From DASXAI01 sp963728985 (lineage in GTDB: Bacteria > Actinomycetota > Acidimicrobiia > Acidimicrobiales > Ilumatobacteraceae), in contig CAVSME010000008.1 of assembly GCA_963728985.1 (NCBI GenBank), positions 370,428 to 434,427 on the forward strand: a stretch of 64,000 bases of DNA, in the 5' to 3' direction. This document shows positions 35,401 through 44,236 of this stretch, piece after piece. The first letter of the stretch is position 1. Each line of letters begins with the position of its first letter. A program made the position numbers and the translations under genes. The notes under the pieces are model-generated. The model was not told the origin of the DNA. It ran no database searches and saw nothing but the letters and a program-made list of their open reading frames with translations.

Positions 35401-36063
35401 CCGCTTGATCCGCTCGACGGCGGCGGCGAACGGGTCGACGAGTGCCGCCACCATCCCCTGCTTCGGGCCGTCGTACTCCAGACCGGCCCAGTCGGCGGCG
35501 TCGTAGGGCAGGCCGACGAGCTCGAGCTCCTCCCAGGTCCCTTCGCTGGCGACGGTGGCGGCCCTCACGGCCCGGGCGCCGACCAACGTGCCGTTCACCA
35601 ACCGGGCGTAGGTGATCGAGCCCGAGCGCACGGTCAACGACAGCTGCGCCGGCCCGGCGGGCGCCGACGTCACGGCGACCGCCGACGCCACGTTGGCCTC
35701 GGTGCGGAACGCCCACAGGGAACGCGGCTTCGCCGCGTTGACCGGCGTGCAGGTGATCTCGAGTGTGAGGAGCGGCGGGCCGGCCCAGACGATCCAGGTG
35801 CCGTCGCCGTCGGGCAGCGTGAAGACATCGAGCCGATCGAGCGCGTCCTTGTCCTGGCGGACCCAGACGGTGAACGGCACCGGGGGCACACCAGCGCCGT
35901 CCGAGACGTACCAGCGCAGCTGCAGGCCGCGTGGCGCCGCGAAGTGGTCGCGACCGGGCCGGTTGGCGGCGGCCAATGCCTTCTCCTGGGCTGCCCACGC
36001 GGTCTCCCAGTCGACCACGGCGCCTTCGGCGACGAATTGGTTGGCGTCGACGAGGCGGTCCAT
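32476..36063 (-). CDS. Giant beta-rich protein 2 (1195 aa)
   Basis: The second of two huge proteins. The ATG at 36063 shares bases with the stop of the 2239-residue gene (TGATG), so they are translationally coupled. No signal peptide, no membrane helix. The N-terminal 130 residues start MDRLVDANQFVAEGAVVDWE and continue into a domain with FTVWVRQDKDALDRLDVF. Residues about 500-1195 are strings of Ig/fibronectin-like strands with Pro-rich turns (ISDVRLDASFAGTSVCPMTL, PQVAITGVRAVPNGVVATIT). It resembles a large structural or surface-like protein, yet lacks export signals. I do not recognise a named family. Its coupling with the neighbour suggests that the two form one complex. Confidence 0.8.
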   Translation of the reverse strand: MDRLVDANQFVAEGAVVDWETAWAAQEKALAAANRPGRDHFAAPRGLQLRWYVSDGAGVPPVPFTVWVRQDKDALDRLDVFTLPDGDGTWIVWAGPPLLTLEITCTPVNAAKPRSLWAFRTEANVASAVAVTSAPAGPAQLSLTVRSGSITYARLVNGTLVGARAVRAATVASEGTWEELELVGLPYDAADWAGLEYDGPKQGMVAALVDPFAAAVERIKRAGPPFGWYPVTETGHLAPPWEPPDPGALVKDVQSLLLSQIGPLFAPGLDPAAQAALRQVHAIGPPEQDGRVATVASSTAKVPPLGSLLMAANTDPFEAIAVGFGTGYPLSAANERLFGRDLMVTATYPKGVAGLLPLEYAWIVPAQAPHSAMASPAGLTAGRAGLLDPLSRNQPWRDTVRLSWLAIPRSFLLSRAAGAAAARYDPPDLATPAQSLLDTRPSGGPQPLAPVRQVKPANDHVAVVDAARPLPVDGTARTSGYAVAQQDPFGVWSPWEDVAHSATEPDQPIPVISDVRLDASFAGTSVCPMTLSIVVTVDWSARSPAFLQTAVVVVPAPYSGAPTPAGVTPFGPPPAGGRRFELTVQFIGDTPNPLSPGLTVEPLSASDDVVVAPGPAQGERRRYRLLIANQTLDFTTEAHYLAATWAREAAFGRPSFGAVSPQPMRAFASSPVPVVVPAPGLPIVPLGSLTDAEGSSHVQLRLAVPEATKLVVWTATELRIRHLAGIGPIPPAMSLSLRFVALKQAFASLTAEQKREAFARVTELTSPLPATLDHPLPRGSREIHLFTVTGITPANVESAFPTNIDQFQAAAAPTPVRPGVPEISSAIVSQGGGDRVQVDLSCRSTVPVVAFELHRTYLPAATGSTGQMGPPLASVAATVAADPETPAGLRYIATFVDPSLGDWRPARYRTRAVPLLAPADREHGRVGQRSLDSSTSTVLLPPPDAPDLVLGTVTNWAPDETGVLVPITTDAPLERHPLGPFRLDVDAAVAGGGAEVAAFSTSLDQIAEASVTTPPGAVGTGTFTRTARVARHTTVAIWFSRPSAQQAIDVVVRLTDPLGRSREVTVTVPALPLHPVPQVAITGVRAVPNGVVATITTNVVADSGPGGDASITVTARRLTFPATGATVHAALAAIPDVDALPPNPPGQIVLAANRTHGVEYLALVRITRPFGLRVVVTDSLGRSATASRTVGLGPL

Positions 36064-39000
36064 CACGAGTCCTCCCACGCGGCGGCCGAGAACGTGAGGT
36101 TGACGAGCGGTGCGGTGGCGCCGCCGGTGTTCGTGACCGGGTCGTTGGCCCGCACGAGGTTGACGGCGAGCGTGCGGCCTCGCTGGTTGGCCGCCAGCAG
36201 CACGACGGCGCGCTGCGCACCAGGCGCCTCGACCACGCTCGTGATGGCGGCTGTTCCCGCGGTCGTCACACTGAGCCATTCGAACGGAGCGCTGACCCAG
36301 CGCACGCCGCGCGGGTCGCCGGGATCCAGCAACGGGACCTTCTCCGGGGCCATGCGCCGCCGCCACAACGCTTCGTTGGCGTCGAGCACGACGGCAACCG
36401 GCTGCGGGGTCGGCGACGCGTCCCACAGGACGAGGATGCCGCCATGGCGGGGCACGCCCAGCGGATCGAGGCCGGCCGCGGCGAACGCCTCGTCGAGCTG
36501 CGCGCCCACGGGATGGGCGCCGAGGGCGGCCAGCGCGCCGGGGTTCGGCACGCTGCGGTGCTCCACGACGGCGGCACGGATGGACGCGGCGAGCTCGGTG
36601 AGACTCCGGTACGCCGACGTGGTGAACCCGTGCCGGTACATCAGCGTCTGCCCGGCCCCGGTCAGCGGCTCGCGGACGATGTCGATGAGGTAGTCGGTGC
36701 GGGTGTCGAGCGGGAACTTGATCTGGATGCTGACATGCTCGTCGCGCTTCCCCGAGGACGCGACGCACGGCAGATCGGTGGCCAGCGCCTGCACCGCTTC
36801 CTCCCAGGGCGAGCTGATCCGCACTCCGTTGGTGCCCACGACGGCCGGCGTGATGTCGAAGGCGATCGGCGGGCTGCCGACGAGCGCCGTCCCGTCGGGC
36901 TGCGGATGGCGACCCGACGAGCCGTGCAGGATCATCCGCAGCTTGTAGCCGTAGGCGGTGAACAGCTTGGCCACGTCTTGGGTGGCGAAGCTGATCCGTA
37001 CCGGGTCGTCGCAGAACGCAGCGCCCTCCCGGTCTCCCGGGTCGGTGTCGAGAACCCAGGGATCGAGACGGGTGGGCGCTTCCGCCGAGCTCTGCGCCGA
37101 GAACGTGAACCGCTGCGTGACCGGCTGGGCGTTCGCAAGAGTTCCCTTCTCGGTGACGGGAGGACGGGTCGTTGACTCCTTGAAGAACGCATCCCACGTG
37201 ACGGACACGGCGTAGTCGGCGTCCGGCGCCAGGAGCGCGTGGTCGTCGGGATCCTGACCGAGCACGGTGTCGAGGGCGCTGACCTTCTTCTGCTGGACGA
37301 GCACGTCGAAGTCATGGCGCTCGATCTCGACAGCCGGCAGCAGCTCGGCGGCGGCGAGGTAGAAGGGATCGAACCCGGGCTTGCCCGCCACCTCGGCACG
37401 CAGGCCGATCTCCACCCGCTCCGCCTTCTCAGGCGGCTTCAAGGTGGCCACCGCGATGACGAACTCCTCCTTGCCCGCCAGCGCCGCCAGCAGCTCGGCG
37501 CACCGCTCGACCGGATCGCGCCACGGGCCGGTCGGGTCCCACCAGCGCGCGGGGATGCCGCCCACGCCGATGGTGCTCACCTGATCGGCGCGTTCCTCGC
37601 CCACGATCGTCCCGTCGGCGGCGAGGTAGCGGAAGAACATCTCCCCGTGCAGGGCGTTGCGGCGGGCGGCGTAGAGCACGGTGGCGTACGGCGAACCGGC
37701 GAGCGTGACGACAACGCCGTCGCGCAGGTCGGACGGCGTGAACCCGGTCTTCGTCCATGCCGCCTTCACCAGGGCGACGTCAGCGTCGTCACCGAGCGGC
37801 GACGGCTCGGCGCTGTCGCGCTCGGGCGAGCGCAGCACGCGTCCCTCGCACGGGAACGCGCGTGCGAACGGCGCCAGCACGGGCGTGGCCACGAGCCAGC
37901 TCGTCAGTTCGCGTGGGTGGACGCCGCTGTCGAGCAACGCCGTCGCCCTCGTGAACGCCGATTTGTCCGTCAGCGTGGACGGCCCCGACGGACCCACCGA
38001 ACCGGCGGCCAGGCCGGCCAGCGTCGGGGCGGCCGGATCGGAGTGAGAGCACGCCACCGCACCACCGACCACGTCGGCCGGGTCGATGTTGCGCCGGCGA
38101 TCGGCCTCCACCACGTGGCAGCGCCAGCGCTCGCTCACGTCGACCGTCACCGTCGGTGCGTCCGAGCGGTACGTACCCGTATCGTCGGGCCAGCGGATGC
38201 CGGTCAACGTCCAGCCGGACTCGGACTCGCCGACCGGTTGCCGATCGAACGTGAACAGGAACGGGGCCGCCGGCGCGGCCGGGTCGCACGTGGTGCCCCA
38301 CGTCTCCTTCACGATCTCTTCGAGTTTGGTGCCGTACGGCATCGCCTTCGGTGTGGCGAACGGGATCCACGAGTTGATGGCCAGCCGCGTACCAGCGAGC
38401 GGGTCGTCGGTCTTCGAGCGGGGCCACCAGGCGCACGGCACCGGCCCGCCGGTCGGCACCGGCGTGATGGCCACCTCCCGCAGCTCGTAGCGCCACCAGT
38501 AGGCACCTCTGCTGACCCATCCGTTGAACGCGCCCGGGCTGGCGACCAGTTCGGCGTTCGTCGTGGCGTGGCCGACGGCGGTGAACCCCGCTGCCAGCTG
38601 CGGGATGACGGAGAACTCCACGACGGCGAAGGCATCGAGGGGCACGGGATCGAGCGGATCGGGATCGGCGGGCTGGCCGTCCTGGTGGGCCCGCCCGAGA
38701 ACGCCGTCGATGGCGCCGTCGGTGCCGCTGCCTTCCACGAGGGCGGGCGAGCGGTTCACGAGGGCCACGCCGTCGACGAGCGGAGGCGCCTTCGGCGGCG
38801 GCGTGACCGGGCTGTTCAGCTCGAATTCGACGCAGCCCTCGACCGAGAAGAAGAAGAAGTCGACGCTGCCGCACACCTCGCCGTGCACGTAGTACGAGTG
38901 GCCGTCGGTCATGGCGTCGAGCTCGGCCGACGCACCGATCGAGACGATGAACAGGCGCAGCTCGCCCTCGAGCCGGATCTTGCCGCCGACGAAGAACGGG

Positions 39001-42000
39001 TCGATGGAGATGAGGGCGTCCAACCCGCCGGCCACCTTCACGTACAACCCGACGTCGGTGTCACCCCACACGAACGTCAGGTGGAAGCCGACGGCGAGCG
39101 TGATGCCGGCCGTCTTCACGTCCGGGAACGGGTCGTACGGCGGGTCGGGCGGCGCACCGATGCCCTTGCCGTGCACCATCAGGTAGCCGGTACCGCGGAA
39201 GAGGTCGAAGATGCTGACGACGACCGGATCGAAGTAGCGGCCGAGGTCGAAGCTCCAGTTGCTGGTGTCGTGGAAGTCGAAGAAGGCCTGGACCGGCACC
39301 CGCAACGTCACCAGGGACGCCACGTCGTACTCGGCCAGGATGCCGATCGAGATGGCGTCGGGGCTGATCTCGATGGCGGCCAGGATCGGATAGCCGTCGG
39401 TGTTGTGATCGGACGGGCTGTCGAGGGGCGGCGTGAGGATGCGCGCCTTCATCACGATCACGACACGCGGACCGGGCAGCTCGAGGATCAGCAGGCCCTT
39501 GAGGCGCATGAGGAACCCGCCGTCCACGGTGCCGAGCGTGGCGCCGGCGGCGAAGGCCCACGCCCCGGCCTGGGCGTTCCAGCCGGCGGGATGCAGTGGG
39601 TTGTGGCCAGGCTGGTTCTTCAGCCACTCGATGGCCGGCGTCGGGTGGAACCGCGCCATGTTGACGCCGATGCCGGCGGCGAAGCCGAAGATGCCGAGAC
39701 CCGAGTTGCCGAGCGGGATGGGCGCCGGCAGCTCGACCTCGGCGGCGACGAACACGCCGAGCACCGTGGCCGATGCGTTGTTGGCCGGGTCGACGTGAGT
39801 GCGTTGCACCTTGAGCGACGCCGACGCGCGGATGCCGACGGGCGTGACGGTGATGTCGAAGAATCCGGCGAAACCGTCCGGGTTGATCTCGACGTAGCCC
39901 GTGCCCACGAAGGCGCCGGGCACCTCGAGCGTGGCGCCGAGGGCCGACAGCGTGGGCACCTCGTTGGCATCGAGGCGGACGCGGACGCGGGCACGGTCGA
40001 TGCGCACGATCCCGAGCTCGGCGCCGATGCCGATCTCGGCTTCGAGGTAGGTCGGGTTGTCCTTGCTGACCTTCGCCCCGAACACCTTCAAGATGTCGCC
40101 GAGCGGATCCTTGGCAACGATGGCGCCGTCGGGGATGTCGATCGTGAAGCCCTTCGAGGCGTCGAACACCGGCCGCGCCTGGAACGGACCGCCGCTGCGA
40201 TCACCGAGCTTGAGGCCGACAGCGCGGTAGCGCGTCGTGATCGGCTTGTCGAGGTTCACCGACACCACGCCGGCGTCGAAGCCGATGGCCGTCTCCAGGT
40301 CGAGCAGCACGACGTAGTCGGTGCCGGCCGGCCCATGGCTCACGATCAGCTCACCGCCGTGCAGGATCACGTGCTTGGTCTTCAACCGGTCCAGCGCGGC
40401 GAGCCCGGTGGCGGCGCCGGCGGTGAGGGCCAGTGGGACCACCTCGCCGCTCGCCGGGCTGGGCGGTGCGACCGCAGCCAGCACCGGTCCGAGGGCGGCC
40501 ATCGCGCCATAGATGTTCACGCCGATGATCCCCGCGCCGGCGGCAGGGCGCTCCACCTTCCACAGCCCATCGGTGTCGGCATCGATGGCGGTGAACGCGG
40601 CGGTGATCTTCCACTCGCTGGCCGTGCGGTCGAGGTCGAGGCGCAGCAGGAACCGCGAGATCCCGTCGTTCGGGTTCGGTGCCGGCGGCAGCTGCGCCGT
40701 CGGGTCGTTGGCCGCCAGGCCCCGCTCGGCGGCGGTGCGGATGTCGATCTCACCGTTGATCTCCACGAGCACCACGTCGCCGCGCTCCAGGCGCACCTTG
40801 AGCCCGATGCGGTGGAACCAATCCGGGAAACCGGGCCGGGCGGGCTCGGCGTTGGCCGGCGTGACGGGCTCCGGCGGCGCGTCGTTGGGCGGGCGCACGA
40901 GCGTGACGGTCGACGTCGCCGATGTCGTCGTCGGCTGCTGGTACGACGCCACCGCGCTCCAGTACTCGGGTCGCGGCGTGCCGGGGTTGGCCTTCGAGGT
41001 GGCGAAGCCGTCAGCCGTGAGCGGTTGGACGATGGCGAGCGACGGTTGGGCGGCGGCCTGGCGGGCCTGCTGGAGGAGGTGCTCCAGGGCCTCGGCCCGC
41101 CGCCGGGACAGTTCCTTGTTGAAGTCGACGGCGTCGGGGTCGCCGTCGAAGGAGGCGAACCCGGTGATCGTCACGCTGTCGCCCGCACCGAGCGCGAGGA
41201 GGTCCGCCCACCCGCTCGTGCCGGCCAGTCGCTGCGCCGTCGTCCACGTGTCCTTGTCCGGATCGAGGGCGGGGAACGCGTTCACGTTGTCGGGGTCGTC
41301 GGAGTAGTGGAAGTGCTTCGGCGCCGTCGACCCGTCCTCGGCGTTGGTGGGGTGGTTGAAGTGGTAGTAGGCGGTGAAGGTGCGCGGTGTCGTCGCCGTC
41401 ACGGTCCGCTGGGCGGTGACGGTCACCGACTGCCCGGCGGCGACAGGGACAGTGGCGTTCGCGGCCGTCACCGGCGCCGCACCGGGCCACGACCACGTGA
41501 TCGTGCCGGTTGGGTCGGCCAGGGTCACCCCGGCACTCACGTCGTCCGAGCCGGCCAGCACGATGGCGTCCGCGCCGGTGGCACTGGTCGGCTCGACCGG
41601 ATGGGTGCCCTCGCCCGGGATCGGATCGGGAGGCCCGGCCTTGCGGGTGGCGGTGACGGTGACCGTCGAGGTGTGGCCGCCGGCGTCGCTGACGGTCACG
41701 GTGATCGAGACGGAACCGGCGGCGGGCGTGGTCACGTCGGCGCGGGTGGCGTTCGTGATCTGCCCGCCGACGTTGATGGCCGTCGACAGCGGGCTGAGTC
41801 CGCCGGCGGCGTCGACGACGATCGTGGTGTGCTCGGGCACCGCCGCACTGAGATTCGGGGCGGCGCCGGTCGTGCCCGTCCACCGCCCGTCGGCATCGTG
41901 GAACCGGACCCGGATCGTGGGCGCCTCGCCGCGGTTCACGACGTCGAGCTCGAAGGTGCCGGTCACGCCCTCGTGCTTGCCGATGCCGATCCAGAGGTCC

Positions 42001-42782
42001 TCGACCCCGGCCGCCACCGCGAGATCCTCGAGGCCATGGGGAGCGATGAACAGGCGCACCTCGGGCAGCCACAGGCCCTGCCAGTCGGCGGGGAGCGACT
42101 TGGCGTTGGGCGGCGGCGGCTTGGCGGCGCCCGGGTTCGAGGCGTCGGACAGGTCGAGCACGGCGGCGCGGAACGTGAAGCCGAGCACGGTGCCCGGCCC
42201 GATCAGCGCATGGGCCGGCTCCATCCGGCACAGCTCGTAGACGTCCGGGTCACCCGCGGCTGACTTCAACGACACGCTCGGGTCGCCGGTCGCCGCGGTC
42301 CGCTCGATCCGCACCGCCAGGCGGGGCAGGTGGAACCGCACCTTCACGTGGTCGGGGTCGGCCACCAGCAACCCTTGCGCGTCGAGCTTGGCGCCCCGCA
42401 ACCACGGCAGCGTCAATACCGCCGACGGGAAGGTGAGGGTGAGCTTGAAGGGCCCGGTGGCATTGGCGTCGCTGGCGTCGGTCTCGACCTCGAGGTCGTA
42501 AGCGATGGTCGGATCGGGGAACGCCAGCCACGAGGTCGGCTCGGCGCCGGCCGGGCTGCCCGTGCCGTCGGTCTTCTTCACGGCGAAGCGACCGCTGGCG
42601 GGATCGAACGTGAGGTTGGCCAAGTCGGCCGGGCGGATCGAGCCGAAGTAGTGGCGGCGCGGCGGACCGTTCAGGTCCTCGTGCGTGGCCCCCGTGAGGT
42701 CGATCAGGTCGAGCAGGTCGCGAACCTGACCGAGGCGCGACAGCGCGTCAGCCGGCAGAACCGAAGGCACGGTGTCAGCCAA
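36063..42782 (-). CDS. Giant multidomain protein 1 (2239 aa)
   Basis: Starts at a TTG at 42782 with AGGAGGGGAG before it. No signal peptide. About residues 315-380 are Ig-like (TTIVVDAAGGLSPLSTAINV). Around residue 530-560 an OmpA-like pattern appears: TITGFASFDGDPDAVDFNKE, then LSRRRAEALEHLL, where OmpA-like domains have G-x-D and N-x-x-L-S-x-x-R-A. Residues about 860-1260 form a long repetitive beta region with G-x-x-x-x-G-F-A-A-G-I-G-V-N, similar to what I remember of the DUF6603 group. A Cys-containing SVDFFFFSVEGCVEFELN ends it. The last 900 residues are further beta and mixed domains. Function unknown; too large for an enzyme of known type, more like a shell, fibre or toxin-like scaffold. 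It is encoded 75 bases after the phosphotransferase-like gene. Confidence 0.8.
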   Translation of the reverse strand: MADTVPSVLPADALSRLGQVRDLLDLIDLTGATHEDLNGPPRRHYFGSIRPADLANLTFDPASGRFAVKKTDGTGSPAGAEPTSWLAFPDPTIAYDLEVETDASDANATGPFKLTLTFPSAVLTLPWLRGAKLDAQGLLVADPDHVKVRFHLPRLAVRIERTAATGDPSVSLKSAAGDPDVYELCRMEPAHALIGPGTVLGFTFRAAVLDLSDASNPGAAKPPPPNAKSLPADWQGLWLPEVRLFIAPHGLEDLAVAAGVEDLWIGIGKHEGVTGTFELDVVNRGEAPTIRVRFHDADGRWTGTTGAAPNLSAAVPEHTTIVVDAAGGLSPLSTAINVGGQITNATRADVTTPAAGSVSITVTVSDAGGHTSTVTVTATRKAGPPDPIPGEGTHPVEPTSATGADAIVLAGSDDVSAGVTLADPTGTITWSWPGAAPVTAANATVPVAAGQSVTVTAQRTVTATTPRTFTAYYHFNHPTNAEDGSTAPKHFHYSDDPDNVNAFPALDPDKDTWTTAQRLAGTSGWADLLALGAGDSVTITGFASFDGDPDAVDFNKELSRRRAEALEHLLQQARQAAAQPSLAIVQPLTADGFATSKANPGTPRPEYWSAVASYQQPTTTSATSTVTLVRPPNDAPPEPVTPANAEPARPGFPDWFHRIGLKVRLERGDVVLVEINGEIDIRTAAERGLAANDPTAQLPPAPNPNDGISRFLLRLDLDRTASEWKITAAFTAIDADTDGLWKVERPAAGAGIIGVNIYGAMAALGPVLAAVAPPSPASGEVVPLALTAGAATGLAALDRLKTKHVILHGGELIVSHGPAGTDYVVLLDLETAIGFDAGVVSVNLDKPITTRYRAVGLKLGDRSGGPFQARPVFDASKGFTIDIPDGAIVAKDPLGDILKVFGAKVSKDNPTYLEAEIGIGAELGIVRIDRARVRVRLDANEVPTLSALGATLEVPGAFVGTGYVEINPDGFAGFFDITVTPVGIRASASLKVQRTHVDPANNASATVLGVFVAAEVELPAPIPLGNSGLGIFGFAAGIGVNMARFHPTPAIEWLKNQPGHNPLHPAGWNAQAGAWAFAAGATLGTVDGGFLMRLKGLLILELPGPRVVIVMKARILTPPLDSPSDHNTDGYPILAAIEISPDAISIGILAEYDVASLVTLRVPVQAFFDFHDTSNWSFDLGRYFDPVVVSIFDLFRGTGYLMVHGKGIGAPPDPPYDPFPDVKTAGITLAVGFHLTFVWGDTDVGLYVKVAGGLDALISIDPFFVGGKIRLEGELRLFIVSIGASAELDAMTDGHSYYVHGEVCGSVDFFFFSVEGCVEFELNSPVTPPPKAPPLVDGVALVNRSPALVEGSGTDGAIDGVLGRAHQDGQPADPDPLDPVPLDAFAVVEFSVIPQLAAGFTAVGHATTNAELVASPGAFNGWVSRGAYWWRYELREVAITPVPTGGPVPCAWWPRSKTDDPLAGTRLAINSWIPFATPKAMPYGTKLEEIVKETWGTTCDPAAPAAPFLFTFDRQPVGESESGWTLTGIRWPDDTGTYRSDAPTVTVDVSERWRCHVVEADRRRNIDPADVVGGAVACSHSDPAAPTLAGLAAGSVGPSGPSTLTDKSAFTRATALLDSGVHPRELTSWLVATPVLAPFARAFPCEGRVLRSPERDSAEPSPLGDDADVALVKAAWTKTGFTPSDLRDGVVVTLAGSPYATVLYAARRNALHGEMFFRYLAADGTIVGEERADQVSTIGVGGIPARWWDPTGPWRDPVERCAELLAALAGKEEFVIAVATLKPPEKAERVEIGLRAEVAGKPGFDPFYLAAAELLPAVEIERHDFDVLVQQKKVSALDTVLGQDPDDHALLAPDADYAVSVTWDAFFKESTTRPPVTEKGTLANAQPVTQRFTFSAQSSAEAPTRLDPWVLDTDPGDREGAAFCDDPVRISFATQDVAKLFTAYGYKLRMILHGSSGRHPQPDGTALVGSPPIAFDITPAVVGTNGVRISSPWEEAVQALATDLPCVASSGKRDEHVSIQIKFPLDTRTDYLIDIVREPLTGAGQTLMYRHGFTTSAYRSLTELAASIRAAVVEHRSVPNPGALAALGAHPVGAQLDEAFAAAGLDPLGVPRHGGILVLWDASPTPQPVAVVLDANEALWRRRMAPEKVPLLDPGDPRGVRWVSAPFEWLSVTTAGTAAITSVVEAPGAQRAVVLLAANQRGRTLAVNLVRANDPVTNTGGATAPLVNLTFSAAAWEDS

Positions 42783-42857
42783 CGCTCTCCCCTCCTTCGC
42801 GGCGGCTCACCATAACGCTTTGTGAGAGACCGCCGCGGTGCTGCGTGATACCAGTCG

Positions 42858-43937
42858 CTACCCGAGGAGCTCGATGGCGTCGAGGTCGAGGGCGTGGCGG
42901 GTGTGACGAGCAGCCATGGTCATGAACATCTGGTCGCCGCGATCGGTGCGCTCCACGAGCATGCTGGCGGCGACGGCCATGACCACGCCGGACCACGTGC
43001 CCCGCCGGTAGTCGCGCCAGCAGCGCGCCCAGTCGTAGCCCTGCACGCCACTAGCCAGCAGCCCGTCATGGTACGACCGGACCAGTTCCTCCTCGACGGC
43101 GGCGCGGTCTCCCGGCAGGAGCCCGGCGCCGATGAAGTAGGCCACGTCGTTGAGACCCGGACCGATGGCGCACGTCTGCCAGTCGACGACCGTCACCGGC
43201 TGGCGCCCGGGCGTGGGCTCGAACAGCAAGTTGTCGAGCCGGTAGTCGCCGTGCACGATCGTCCACGGTTCGGTGTCGGCGCCGAGGTAGCCGGCCAGCG
43301 CGTCGAACAACGCACCACCGGCGGCCGAGACGTCAGGCCCGTAGACGTCGCCATAGCGCTGGCGGAATCCTTCCCACAGTTGCGGCAGGAGCATGAGCAG
43401 GAGGTCGCGCCGCTCGGCGCGGTCGCCGGCCAGCCAGTCGAGCGTGGCCAGCGCCGGATCCCCCCACCGGGGCGCGTGCAGGCCGACGAGCTCGTCGACC
43501 GCCGCGCCCGCCTGGTCTGGCGAGCAGCCCTGCAGCTGGTCGCCCGCACGAGCCGGGGCCATGTCCTCCAGCAGCAGCACGAAGTGGGGCGTCCCCGGCT
43601 CGATGTCGGCGTAGTACACGGTCGGGGTGTGGATGGGGAGGCTCGGTGCCAGCTGCTGGTAGAAGAGGACCTCGTTCTCGTAGTTGTGCAGCGAGACGGC
43701 GGTGGCTCGGCTGGTCTCGTCGGCCGCCGGCAGCTTCGCGATCATCGTCGCCGGTCCAGCGACGCCGGAATAGCGGAGCGTGATCCGGAAGCTGTCGCTC
43801 ATCTGGCCGGTCCCGATCGGGCGGAGATCGACCGCCGTCACGTCGCCGTTGGCGATCCGGCCTGAGCGGCGCAGCGCCTCGGTGCACCACGCCGGCGTCA
43901 TCGCCTCGGGCGTGTCGGCAATGGCCAGATCGCTCAT
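42858..43937 (-). CDS. APH/ecdysteroid-kinase-like phosphotransferase
   Basis: A 359-residue protein-kinase-like-fold phosphotransferase. The ATP lobe has a Gly-rich start (IGTGQMSDSFRITL) and a Lys in MIAKLPAADE. The catalytic loop is IVHGDYRLDNLLFE (His-Gly-Asp with Asn) and the metal Asp is in VVDWQTCAIGPGLNDVAYF. Family members phosphorylate aminoglycosides, choline, sugars or steroids; in Actinobacteria similar ones lie in lipid or acyl-CoA regions. It is the first gene of the run leading to the two giant proteins, though separated by 75 bases, so co-function is not established. Confidence 0.85.
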   Translation of the reverse strand: MSDLAIADTPEAMTPAWCTEALRRSGRIANGDVTAVDLRPIGTGQMSDSFRITLRYSGVAGPATMIAKLPAADETSRATAVSLHNYENEVLFYQQLAPSLPIHTPTVYYADIEPGTPHFVLLLEDMAPARAGDQLQGCSPDQAGAAVDELVGLHAPRWGDPALATLDWLAGDRAERRDLLLMLLPQLWEGFRQRYGDVYGPDVSAAGGALFDALAGYLGADTEPWTIVHGDYRLDNLLFEPTPGRQPVTVVDWQTCAIGPGLNDVAYFIGAGLLPGDRAAVEEELVRSYHDGLLASGVQGYDWARCWRDYRRGTWSGVVMAVAASMLVERTDRGDQMFMTMAARHTRHALDLDAIELLG

Positions 43938-44236
43938 GTCGGCAACACCCCCATGACGTTCGGATCCGCGGCGCGCAGCGTAGGCGCGACGTCAGCTCCG
44001 GTCCGGTCCACCGCTTTCGACCCGAAGCTGGTCACCGGTGAGCCCAAAACAGCCGTTTCGTAACGACTTCGCCATGGAATCTCTCTTTTCTTGGTATCTG
44101 ACCGCCGATTCGCCGCCTCTTCCGAGTTGTCGCAAGGGGGGTGTGGTGTGCACCAGCACCAGCAATTCTCCAGTTGGCCACTGGAGCGCCGCCAGGGGCG
44201 GGCGGCAGCGCGACAGCACCCGGGATGGAGCCGTTC
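43938..44236. other. 299-base divergent intergenic region
   Basis: Lies between the phosphotransferase-like gene and the ATPase-TPR-cyclase gene. It is somewhat AT-richer around 44045-44110, with a run GAATCTCTCTTTTCTTGG, and should carry both promoters, but no convincing minus 10/minus 35 pair or palindrome was found. Short frames here look non-coding. Confidence 0.4.

Noticed and set aside
37239..42263. A 1674-codon open frame antisense to the giant 2239-residue gene
   Set aside because: Its translation is Arg/Gly/Val/His-rich and low in structure, typical of a shadow frame in high-GC DNA. The minus-strand frame has proper strands, domains and a ribosome binding site.
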